From JALVCQ01 sp964452325 (GTDB lineage: Bacteria; Bacteroidota; Bacteroidia; JAADEI01; JALVCQ01), in contig CAYVLB010000053.1 of NCBI GenBank assembly GCA_964452325.1, positions 1 to 12,426 on the forward strand: DNA of 12,426 nt. Reading direction: 5' to 3'. The position numbers were made by a program, and so were the translations under genes. Shown piece by piece: positions 1 to 6,850 of the stretch. The notes beneath the pieces were generated by a model. It had not been told where the DNA came from and ran no database searches. It saw only the letters and a program-made list of their open reading frames with translations. Positions within the stretch are counted from its first letter, which is position 1; each line of letters begins with the position of its first letter.

Positions 1-377
1 CTGGTCATTCCATAGCCACAGATAATGATATGCTGGCGAAGTCGATGAATTGATTTACGCATACGCCACTGACGAATCAATTGCGGCAATGAACCGTCCA
101 AAAGTAATAGCGAAAAGGAGGATATTGAATAAGTAACAATTCCTACGCTGAAAACGATCAGAAAAACGGTAAATAAGCGTCCCGCATCCGACAAAGGACG
201 TACTTCCCCATATCCTACGGTCGAAACCGTGATAACCGTCATATAAAGGGCCTCTAACCATGAGTAATGTTCAATCAACATATATCCCCCCATGCCCAAT
301 GCCATCACACTTGTCCCTAACCACAGCAAGCGACGCACGATGCGTCCCAGCGAACTGGGCGAAGCGGGAATATCCAT
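1..377 (-). CDS. Potassium channel protein with RCK domain, N-terminal part (runs off left edge)
   Basis: Only the first 125 codons are inside the window. Two hydrophobic helices (about residues 16-35 and 66-93) flank a pore loop with the potassium selectivity filter TVGYG at residues 53-57, preceded by TVITVS. After a basic linker (residues 101-115) the sequence HIIICGYGM begins a Rossmann-type RCK/TrkA-N domain (GxGxxG start at about 121). This is the layout of two-helix bacterial K+ channels such as MthK relatives: an inner-membrane pore gated by a cytoplasmic nucleotide- or ion-binding domain. The ATG at 377 lies 2 bases after the stop codon of the upstream glycosyltransferase gene, so the two are probably co-transcribed. 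No clear Shine-Dalgarno is seen. The pore assignment is firm. The ligand of the RCK domain cannot be told because it lies outside the window. Confidence 0.92.
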   Translation of the reverse strand, partial: MDIPASPSSLGRIVRRLLWLGTSVMALGMGGYMLIEHYSWLEALYMTVITVSTVGYGEVRPLSDAGRLFTVFLIVFSVGIVTYSISSFSLLLLDGSLPQLIRQWRMRKSIHRLRQHIIICGYGMT

Positions 378-379
378 GC

Positions 380-2287
380 CTATTCTATTTGAGGGGACCG
401 ACCATGCTGTCGTAGCGCCTTTTCAAATGCCCGACGCTGTGCTTGCGTCAATGAATCATCATTGACATTAAAGTAAAATCCCAACAGGTCGCGATACCGA
501 TGCTCGATGGTATCAATGGGCGTATGGGATAGCGCATTGACCCATTCGTTGACCATCGCTTCAACATCGGCATGAACAAAAGACCGCCCCAAACGTCGTT
601 CTAACTGACGCACGAGATGCTTATCATACGTCAGCATCTCAGCACGCATTGCAGTCCCTCCCAATTCGCGCAGGATAAAATATACCTGCCGATAGGGGCG
701 TCGTTTCTGCGGACTTCGGTAGAACACAAAATCAACCCCCCGACGCTCATAGTATTCGAGGGGACCCACTTTCATATGACCTACCCGCCAATCGGGACGC
801 ACCGGTAGCCGTGCAATAAAACTGTCACACAGCCCAAACCCTTCAATAACAACCGGGAAACGCGCCCAATAAGTAAAAGCACACTGACCATAATTGAGCA
901 CCGTTACATCCAGTCCCTCAAAATAGGGACGCAACGATTCAGCCCACAAGCGAATAGTCGGCATCTTGGGCTTATAAAACATCATCTCATCACCAATGCC
1001 ATCCACTTGCTTCCATGCACGGCCCTTCCGCACACCCGGCAAACGAACATCTCGGGCAGGTTGGGTCATCCTTTCATAAAAATTGTTGACTTCTACCCGG
1101 GCAAGCAACAACCACATACATCCCATCATCCAAGGAAGCCATCCCGGCACCCGATGACGCGTTTCCGACCACCATTCCAAGGCCGAATACTCGAAAAGAA
1201 AATAAAAGAACGGCACCAATGGAATCATAAAACGGGCATACATAAATCCACCGCCCACCTTCAATACGAACAGAATCAAGTAGGCCCATGTGAAGAAAGC
1301 TAGCCCATTAATCACACGCCAAGAAGGGGATGCTGCCAATTGGCGTATACCCGCCAAGGAAATTCCAACACGCCGCAACATCACCACGTTATAAGCTAAC
1401 CACGGTATCACCCATAATGCATTGCTCCAATACACACCGAAATAGTGCGTAAAATAGGTCAACCCCTGCCCCACATGCCACATGTACGCCGCTTTGGCAT
1501 AGTAGGTGTTGGGATAAATATCCCCGTAATATTGGATTTTCCAGGCAAGATATGGCAATACAATAATTGTAGTGGGGAGGTTCAACATCACCAGATCCCT
1601 GACAAGGGACGAGAACGTCCGACGCCGAAGCCACATTTCCAGTACCAACAATCCGTTCAGCAACACCGCAAAAAGTGCCCCATCGGGACGCGTCATAAAC
1701 AGCAAAGCATGTACAAGACCAGCAACCATCAATCGTCGCCGCCGAGGCCACCGAAATCCAAAAAGCACAGCCGCCCATAAGGAAAGTTCAAACGTGAAAA
1801 ACATCGTTTCCAACCCCCCCGTTGCCCATTCACGAAAATGGAAGTGCATCACCAAAGCCAGCGCCGTCGCAGGAAATGCCCATCTCAAATGACGACGTTG
1901 CACCCGCCACGACCACCATACGTATAATACCAACACCCCCACCAATGAAACCAACCCCAGATTTAGCGATGCCTCCAACGGATCTATGCCCAGCTTGGCA
2001 GCTGCCGCCAACATCACCAACCATAAAAAGTGCGTATATCCTTCAACCCGCTCGCCTGGATTATACACAATACCCTGCCCTTCCAACCAATGCTGCACGT
2101 AACGTAAGGTAATAAAAATATCGTCCCCATACCATTGCATGAACTTAGCTGCGTAGAATCCACCCAAAACCACACCTGCCCCCATTATCCAATAAAGGGG
2201 ATGGAATAAGCCTGACCATCCCTTAGCAGAAAGGCTGTTGGATGAGGTTCCAGACTTTACCCGACGGCGTGAACGTTTCGCCTTCAT
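380..2287 (-). CDS. GT-C fold glycosyltransferase, AftB-like (polytopic membrane protein)
   Basis: The product is 635 residues with about ten hydrophobic segments in the first 400 and a soluble C-terminal part. The motifs fit the family that contains mycobacterial arabinofuranosyltransferase AftB: GDD at 54-56 in the first outer loop (the usual GT-C acidic catalytic site), NPGERVEGYTHFLW at 76-89, TGGLET at 156-161, TRPDGAL at 199-205, YYGDIYPNTYYAK at 253-265, GGGFMYARFMIP at 345-356, then GLCDSFIARLP (485-495) and a GHMKVGPLEYYERRGV stretch near 503-518. Such enzymes move a sugar from a polyprenyl-phosphate donor onto an envelope glycan on the outer face of the inner membrane; donor and acceptor are unknown here. 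The ATG at 2287 is preferred because it gives a basic N-terminus (KAKRSRRRVK) before the first helix. A GTG at 2344 preceded by GGAG, and a TTG at 2392 overlapping the previous stop, are alternatives. The last 100 residues are hydrophilic and of unknown role. Confidence 0.9.
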   Translation of the reverse strand: MKAKRSRRRVKSGTSSNSLSAKGWSGLFHPLYWIMGAGVVLGGFYAAKFMQWYGDDIFITLRYVQHWLEGQGIVYNPGERVEGYTHFLWLVMLAAAAKLGIDPLEASLNLGLVSLVGVLVLYVWWSWRVQRRHLRWAFPATALALVMHFHFREWATGGLETMFFTFELSLWAAVLFGFRWPRRRRLMVAGLVHALLFMTRPDGALFAVLLNGLLVLEMWLRRRTFSSLVRDLVMLNLPTTIIVLPYLAWKIQYYGDIYPNTYYAKAAYMWHVGQGLTYFTHYFGVYWSNALWVIPWLAYNVVMLRRVGISLAGIRQLAASPSWRVINGLAFFTWAYLILFVLKVGGGFMYARFMIPLVPFFYFLFEYSALEWWSETRHRVPGWLPWMMGCMWLLLARVEVNNFYERMTQPARDVRLPGVRKGRAWKQVDGIGDEMMFYKPKMPTIRLWAESLRPYFEGLDVTVLNYGQCAFTYWARFPVVIEGFGLCDSFIARLPVRPDWRVGHMKVGPLEYYERRGVDFVFYRSPQKRRPYRQVYFILRELGGTAMRAEMLTYDKHLVRQLERRLGRSFVHADVEAMVNEWVNALSHTPIDTIEHRYRDLLGFYFNVNDDSLTQAQRRAFEKALRQHGRSPQIE

Positions 2288-2388
2288 TGATGTTAGATTT
2301 ATCTGCGCAAAGAACGTCAAAAAAAGCCACCCACACCCCTTCACTTCCGCTCCACCCTTCCATTGTTTCTGTGTCCCCTCGCATCCTT

Positions 2389-3990
2389 TCAATGGTAAAT
2401 CCGAGTGGACAATCGGGGAACGGCCACCACAGGAGAAGGAACAGTCACCTTGCCCTTGGCATCAATTATCCCCACAACGGGCAACGGAGGTGGATCATCC
2501 ACCACGTGGGACAAGATAAAATGAGGGCCCATCGCACTATCCCGAGTGGCACATTGTCTTTTCCGAATATTATACTCCGACTCTGCACTATCATCCCCTG
2601 CCTCGTCAAAAAACGTACGTGCCCGAAGGATTTGCTTCTCAGGACCTCCGATATCCAGAGAGCACACATCGCAGGCTTGAAAATTTTCAAAATCCTTCTC
2701 CAACCTCATTACATAACCGGTCCCCCCATAGTTACCCACCAACACAATTGCCTTCCCCGGTACAATTTGCATGTCTGCCATTCTTACCCAATTATTGCAC
2801 ACCAAATGCCAGTACTTTATCAGGCAGCCATCCGAAGAATCCACCTGCATGACATAGGAGGTACCACTAAGGCCGCCCAACTTGTCGCCCGCAACCAAAA
2901 TGGTTCCGTCGTCATCAATGGCCACCGCTACGGGATACCCCACAGACATACCGGCTTCCCCTAACAGCACCCCCTGCCTACACCAAATAGCATTGCCCAT
3001 CGGATTGGTCCGAATGAGGTGAGTCCAGGGATAAAACACTGCCATAACGTTGCCCGCCAATACGATATGATCGTTATCGTCAACCGCTACTGAAGTATTG
3101 AGTCCCACAATATCATCAACGCCAAGATACCACCGAATCCAATGTAACTTACCTTCCGGACTCATTTTCAGTAAGCAAGGCCCATCAATTCGTTCAAACA
3201 GATAAGGGTTATATTCAAAATTGTATGTGGAAGAGGCCCCTATGATAAGATTCCCTTCCCGATCAAACGCAATGCCATGAGCATAATCCCTCCACGGAGT
3301 GCCAATGGCACGATCCCATGCGAGACGACCTTCTGTAGAGAGTTTTAGCACATACATACTACTGGCAAGATCTTCAGGAAAATCGTTGTCTTTTTGGGGA
3401 CCAAATGAATAGGTCGTGCCCGCCAAGTAAAGATAACCATCAGGTCCCATCATCGCATTGGTTGCAAAATCGATATCCGATCCTCCCACAGCACGCGCCC
3501 ACACGTAACGTCCCGATGTATCCAGTTTCACCACAAACACATCATCCTTTCCAGCTCCATATGAAGAGGTCGAACCCACCACGTAAACACCACCCTTCCC
3601 GTCTACAGCCACCGAATACCCCCATTCATCCTTAGGACCACCAATAATCCGATCCCATATCAGGTGGCCATCAGGGCTGACTTTTGCCACGTAAATATCT
3701 CTGGGGGGACTATCGGAGAACGTGTGACTATCGAGAGAATCCCCTATCATGCGAATATCGATGCCGCGCTCCCCCGAGATTATCGTGGTACCGACCAGAT
3801 ATAAGAATTCATTCGCATCCAAAGCCACACCCTCCAAGAACACTTCCCACTCTTGACCCAACGATAACAAGAAGCCTTTCCCCATCTCCGACATCATCCA
3901 GCCGCTCACCTCCCCACCAGTCTGACTTTCCCGACCCGCCGAACACATCCCCAGTAACAGCCCAGAAACAATAACGAAAGCCTTCCGCAT
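2389..3990 (-). CDS. Exported seven-bladed beta-propeller (SBBP-type repeat) protein
   Basis: The product is 533 residues with a short export signal (MRKAFVIVSGLLLGMCSAG). Cys16 could be a lipidation site, but Met at -1 makes the lipobox atypical; cleavage after CSA by signal peptidase I is the alternative. The body is a chain of repeats of about 50 residues following the pattern D-x-[YF]-V-x-K-[LV]-x-x-x-G-x-x-x-W-x-R-x-x-G-G, then A-V-D-x-x-G-x-[VL]-Y-[VL]-x-G-[ST]-[TS]. Clear copies begin near residues 98, 150, 211, 271, 324 and 377. With an N-terminal half-blade (37-71) and a closing strand (425-431) this fits seven blades. The tail (432-533) has no repeats, is rich in Asp/Pro, and has no sorting domain I recognise. 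Function is unknown; propellers of this type usually bind proteins or glycans outside the cell. The ATG at 3990 is preferred over an in-frame TTG at 4038 because it starts directly at the signal peptide and a candidate promoter lies between the two. Confidence 0.88.
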   Translation of the reverse strand: MRKAFVIVSGLLLGMCSAGRESQTGGEVSGWMMSEMGKGFLLSLGQEWEVFLEGVALDANEFLYLVGTTIISGERGIDIRMIGDSLDSHTFSDSPPRDIYVAKVSPDGHLIWDRIIGGPKDEWGYSVAVDGKGGVYVVGSTSSYGAGKDDVFVVKLDTSGRYVWARAVGGSDIDFATNAMMGPDGYLYLAGTTYSFGPQKDNDFPEDLASSMYVLKLSTEGRLAWDRAIGTPWRDYAHGIAFDREGNLIIGASSTYNFEYNPYLFERIDGPCLLKMSPEGKLHWIRWYLGVDDIVGLNTSVAVDDNDHIVLAGNVMAVFYPWTHLIRTNPMGNAIWCRQGVLLGEAGMSVGYPVAVAIDDDGTILVAGDKLGGLSGTSYVMQVDSSDGCLIKYWHLVCNNWVRMADMQIVPGKAIVLVGNYGGTGYVMRLEKDFENFQACDVCSLDIGGPEKQILRARTFFDEAGDDSAESEYNIRKRQCATRDSAMGPHFILSHVVDDPPPLPVVGIIDAKGKVTVPSPVVAVPRLSTRIYH

Positions 3991-4189
3991 CAAAAAAATT
4001 AATCCATTAGGCAAAGCTAACCCATTATTATTACACAATGCGTCGATCCGTACAAATCAGCCAATACGAAAAGCCCCACTGAATCGGCATCCCACACCCA
4101 CAGCATCCAGCATATCGTCCAAATCTCCAACCAAACCGAAGAAAACTACCCCAAAAGCGAAATGGTTACCACCCATACGGCAATAAGAG
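3991..4189. other. 199-base gap between the hydroxyacyl-CoA dehydrogenase and propeller genes
   Basis: No recognised gene. It holds a candidate promoter (4012-4038), a run of seven T on the minus strand just before the propeller start (3992-3998), and most of a 49-codon minus-strand reading frame (4057-4206) that begins inside the end of the dehydrogenase gene. I see no stable hairpin followed by a T run, so no terminator can be called. Confidence 0.6.
4012..4038 (-). promoter_or_regulatory. Candidate Bacteroidota-type promoter for the propeller gene
   Basis: On the minus strand TAGCTTTG (4019 down to 4012) matches the Bacteroidota -7 consensus TAnnTTTG exactly. A TTG (4038-4036) lies 16 bases upstream and could be a degenerate -33 element, though the usual spacing is nearer 19. 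Transcription would start around 4005, leaving a leader of about 15 bases before the ATG at 3990. An 8-base degenerate motif can occur by chance, so this is a weak call. Confidence 0.35.
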
Positions 4190-5056
4190 CTATTTTGTGT
4201 AAACATAAAACCCCCTTCCTGTTTTCTGCCCCCACCATCCAGCATCAACATATCGCTGCTGCGTCCGACTGGGGCGGAATCGATCTTCGTAAAAGAACGA
4301 TTCAAACATCGATACCGTTACCGAATGATTGGTGTCGACACCAATGAGATCCATCAGTCGGAAGGGCCCCATTCGAAAGCCGAAGTTTTCTGCCAGGGCA
4401 TCGATAGCTTGAAAGTCTGCCACCCCTTCTTCCATGATACGCAAGGCTTCCAAATAGAAGGGACGAGCCACCCGATTGACCACAAATCCAGGGGCATCTT
4501 TCACCTCGACAGGTATTTTCCCCATCTGCTGCGCCATTTCCATAACAATTTGGAACACATTGTCACAAGTGGCAGCACCTCGCACAACTTCGACCAACTT
4601 CATAATGTGAGGGGGATTAAAAAAGTGCATCCCAGCGAAACGTTCAGGATGCTGGAGGGCACTTCCAATGGCGGAAATGGGGATAGAAGATGTGTTGGAA
4701 GTAAAGATGGCATCCGACGAATTTTGGGCCTCTAAGCGTTGGAAAATGTCTTTTTTGAGTGCGGCTTTTTCAAGCACCGCTTCGATGAAAAAGTCGCCCA
4801 CAAGATCATCAAATTCCTGAGTGGTGGAAATATTCTTTTCAAAATTTTTCGCTTCCTGATCCGATACCTTCCCACGGCGAATGCCCTTCTCAATATTGCG
4901 ACGCGCCACTTCAAGGGCCTCGTCAAGGGTGTTGGCATCAATATCGTATAAAATGGTGTGAAAACCAGCCATTGCCGCTAACTGAGCAATCCCACGTCCC
5001 ATTGTTCCCGCTCCAATGACCACAACCGTACGAATATCATCTATTGAACGAACCAT
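4190..5056 (-). CDS. 3-hydroxyacyl-CoA (3-hydroxybutyryl-CoA) dehydrogenase
   Basis: The product is 288 residues, the normal length for the stand-alone enzyme. It oxidises (S)-3-hydroxyacyl-CoA to 3-ketoacyl-CoA with NAD(P)+, or the reverse, in beta-oxidation or butanoate metabolism in the cytoplasm. The N-terminal Rossmann fold shows GAGTMG at 15-20 and an acidic residue at the end of strand 2 (Asp38 in LYDID) that favours NAD+. The SNTSS motif is at 120-124. The catalytic pair is His144 (HFFNPP) and Glu156 (VEVV), and NR at 194-195 follows the DAPGFVVNR motif. The C-terminal signature GWWGQKTGRGFY is at 273-284. The ATG at 5056 is 6 bases after the pheS stop; GGAGAA at the end of pheS, 9 bases before the ATG, may act as a ribosome binding site. 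Chain-length preference cannot be read from sequence. Close relatives include Hbd and PaaH, so no symbol is given. Confidence 0.95.
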   Translation of the reverse strand: MVRSIDDIRTVVVIGAGTMGRGIAQLAAMAGFHTILYDIDANTLDEALEVARRNIEKGIRRGKVSDQEAKNFEKNISTTQEFDDLVGDFFIEAVLEKAALKKDIFQRLEAQNSSDAIFTSNTSSIPISAIGSALQHPERFAGMHFFNPPHIMKLVEVVRGAATCDNVFQIVMEMAQQMGKIPVEVKDAPGFVVNRVARPFYLEALRIMEEGVADFQAIDALAENFGFRMGPFRLMDLIGVDTNHSVTVSMFESFFYEDRFRPSRTQQRYVDAGWWGQKTGRGFYVYTK

Positions 5057-5062
5057 ATTATT

Positions 5063-6088
5063 TTATTCTCCATCAAACTGAGTAAGGAACCGCAAATCAT
5101 TTTCGAAGAAAAGGCGAATATCATCAATTCCATACTTGAGCATTGCAAGACGCTCCACACCCATCCCAAAAGCAAATCCTCGAAAATGGCAGTAATCAAT
5201 CCCACAATTATCCAACACCTGCGGGTCCACCATCCCACAGCCAAGCACCTCAACCCAACCCGTAGCCTTGCATACACTACATCCCTTCCCATGACAAACG
5301 AAACACTGGATATCCATTTCAGCGGAAGGCTCAGTAAACGGAAAATAGCTGGGGCGCAATCGGATTCGGGTGGCTTTACCGAAAAATCGCTGGACAAATA
5401 CAAAGAGGGTTTGTTTGAGATCGGCAAAGCTCACATCACGGTCAATGTAGAGACCTTCCACCTGATGGAAAATACAATGGGCCCGGGCAGAAATCGTTTC
5501 GTTTCGGTATACCCGACCGGGAGAAATAATCCGCAACGGCGGCTGGCGGCGCTCCATTTCATAGACTTGAACAGCAGAAGTGTGCGTGCGCAACAGCCAA
5601 TCGGGATTCAGCTGAATGTAAAAAGTATCTTGCATCTCACGGGCGGGATGATCGGGAGGCGTGTTAAGGGCGGTAAAGTTGTGCCAATCGTCAACGATCT
5701 CGGGTCCCTCAACACTTTCAAATCCAAGCTCAGCAAATATCGTTGTTACCTCCTGCATTACCACCGACAACGGATGATATCCTCCCACTTCGAGCGGAAC
5801 AGCATCCAAGGTAACATCAATGGGCTTTTGAAGTTCTGCCAACCGAGCATCTTTCAGCCTTCGGGAAGCCTCCCTGAATTTTTGCTCAGCTGCCGACTTA
5901 AGGGCATTTACCCGACGGCCATATTCCTTACGCTGATCCGAAGGTATATGGCGAATATGTTGCATTAGCTCGCCAATGACCCCTTTTTTACCAATCCAGC
6001 GACGCCGAAACGCCTCTAATTCTTCGGCAGAGTGTATATTGATCGATTGGAGTTCTTTTTCAAGGGATTCTACTGAAAGTGAGTTCAT
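5063..6088 (-). CDS. pheS: Phenylalanine--tRNA ligase alpha subunit
   Basis: The product is 341 residues, the usual size for bacterial PheS. It is the catalytic chain of the alpha2-beta2 enzyme that attaches phenylalanine to tRNA-Phe in the cytoplasm. Residues 1-85 are the charged, coiled-coil-like N-terminal arm that contacts tRNA. Class II motif 2 is seen as GRVYRNETISARAHCIFHQVEGL at about 191-212, and motif 3 as GFAFGMGVERLAMLKYG at 304-320, followed by FENDLRFLTQF near the end. Four cysteines (262, 265, 270, 273; CFVCHGKGCSVC) form the zinc-ribbon-like insert seen in many bacterial PheS proteins. The ATG at 6088 is chosen because it gives a standard N-terminus; an in-frame TTG at 6124 would add 12 unconserved residues. 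The partner gene pheT is not adjacent: an acyl-CoA dehydrogenase gene follows instead. A stem-loop lies just upstream at 6099-6134. Confidence 0.97.
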   Translation of the reverse strand: MNSLSVESLEKELQSINIHSAEELEAFRRRWIGKKGVIGELMQHIRHIPSDQRKEYGRRVNALKSAAEQKFREASRRLKDARLAELQKPIDVTLDAVPLEVGGYHPLSVVMQEVTTIFAELGFESVEGPEIVDDWHNFTALNTPPDHPAREMQDTFYIQLNPDWLLRTHTSAVQVYEMERRQPPLRIISPGRVYRNETISARAHCIFHQVEGLYIDRDVSFADLKQTLFVFVQRFFGKATRIRLRPSYFPFTEPSAEMDIQCFVCHGKGCSVCKATGWVEVLGCGMVDPQVLDNCGIDYCHFRGFAFGMGVERLAMLKYGIDDIRLFFENDLRFLTQFDGE

Positions 6089-6098
6089 GAATGTATAT

Positions 6099-6134
6099 AC
6101 TGCCCATAATTTCCTCGGAGGCAAAATTGGCAGT
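6099..6134 (-). promoter_or_regulatory. Stem-loop in the pheS leader
   Basis: In the 57-base gap before pheS the minus strand can fold into a bulged hairpin. Outer arms ACTGCC (6134-6129) and GGCAGT (6104-6099) pair perfectly, inner arms AATTT (6128-6124) and AAATT (6112-6108) pair perfectly, and the tip has CCTC/GAGG (6121-6118 and 6116-6113). Bulges are TG on one side and ATG on the other. It ends 10 bases before the pheS ATG and has no T run after it, so it does not look like an intrinsic terminator. It could influence translation or RNA stability of pheS. A weak -7-like sequence, CAATTTTG (6129-6122), overlaps it. Confidence 0.4.
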
Positions 6135-6145
6135 TTCAGCGAGAA

Positions 6146-6841
6146 CTATGAAGGCTTCCCAAAGAATGCATCCAGCACCTGCGTCAGCCACTGATGATTT
6201 TTCACCGAATATTTCTCCAATCCCTGACGGATAAAATCCGGTGATTGCACCCACCTGCTTGGCAACGGCAGTTTCCCAAATCGCAACAACTGGTATAACA
6301 CATTCGAATCCATCTCCATATGAAACTGCAATGCCAAGACGTTCCGCTGCCAAACAAACGCTTGATGGGGAAATGCTTCGCTTTGTGCCAATAACACAGC
6401 CCCGTTGGGAAGGTCGAATGTATCCCCGTGCCAATGGAAAACATGCATCAAATCAGGGAGTTCTGCCATGGGCCATGCATTCGGTGTAACCTTGCGAATA
6501 GGGAACCAACCGATTTCGGGATACGCTCCCTCGTACACCTCGGCACCCAATACGTGGGCCAGCAGCTGAGCGCCCAAACAAACTCCCAACACCATCACGC
6601 CTTGCTCTATCACTTCTGCCAGCCATTGTTTTTCCTCAGCCAGCCATGGATAATCCGCTTCATCCATCACTCCCATCGGTCCTCCCATCACCACCACGGC
6701 CCGAAAACTCCGGCAATCGGGCAACGGATCCGAACGATAGCGCCGGATATGATAAGGTCGCCATCCCCGCATTACCGCCCACTTGGTAATGTATCCTGGC
6801 CCCTCATATGGCACGTGCTGAATAACGGGCAAATCACGCAT
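6146..6841 (-). CDS. Class I glutamine amidotransferase-like protein (GMP synthase-like)
   Basis: The product is 231 residues and is a single GATase1 domain. The catalytic triad is complete: Cys88 in the nucleophile elbow GVCLGAQ, His174 and Glu176 in LQFHMEMD. The oxyanion-strand motif VVMGGPMGV is at about 50-58 and WHGDTFDLP at 137-145, as in the stand-alone GMP-synthase-like amidotransferases. These hydrolyse glutamine, or act as gamma-glutamyl hydrolases on other compounds; the acceptor or true substrate of this branch is usually unknown. There is no synthetase domain and no partner subunit beside it, so it is not guaA. The ATG at 6841 is preferred; an in-frame TTG at 6850 lies directly against the previous stop. 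The gap to the upstream yfhO-like gene is 9 bases, suggesting one transcript. Confidence 0.88.
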   Translation of the reverse strand: MRDLPVIQHVPYEGPGYITKWAVMRGWRPYHIRRYRSDPLPDCRSFRAVVVMGGPMGVMDEADYPWLAEEKQWLAEVIEQGVMVLGVCLGAQLLAHVLGAEVYEGAYPEIGWFPIRKVTPNAWPMAELPDLMHVFHWHGDTFDLPNGAVLLAQSEAFPHQAFVWQRNVLALQFHMEMDSNVLYQLLRFGKLPLPSRWVQSPDFIRQGLEKYSVKNHQWLTQVLDAFFGKPS

Positions 6842-6850
6842 CAGATCCAA

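Noticed and set aside
2242..2964. Plus-strand open frame of 240 codons
   Set aside because: It spans the antisense of two real minus-strand genes (propeller and glycosyltransferase) and shows no domain, signal or conserved motif.
3991..4010. Possible terminator: short TAAT/ATTA inverted repeat followed by seven T on the minus strand
   Set aside because: The stem is only four A-T pairs with a two-base loop, and it sits immediately before the propeller start codon, where a terminator would make no sense.
5186..5968. Plus-strand open frame of 260 codons
   Set aside because: It lies entirely opposite pheS, whose motifs are unmistakable; the translated sequence has no recognisable domain, and C-rich strands here have few stops.
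6089..6145. T-box or other known riboswitch upstream of pheS
   Set aside because: The gap is only 57 bases and lacks any T-box sequence or specifier stem; only the simple hairpin is supported.
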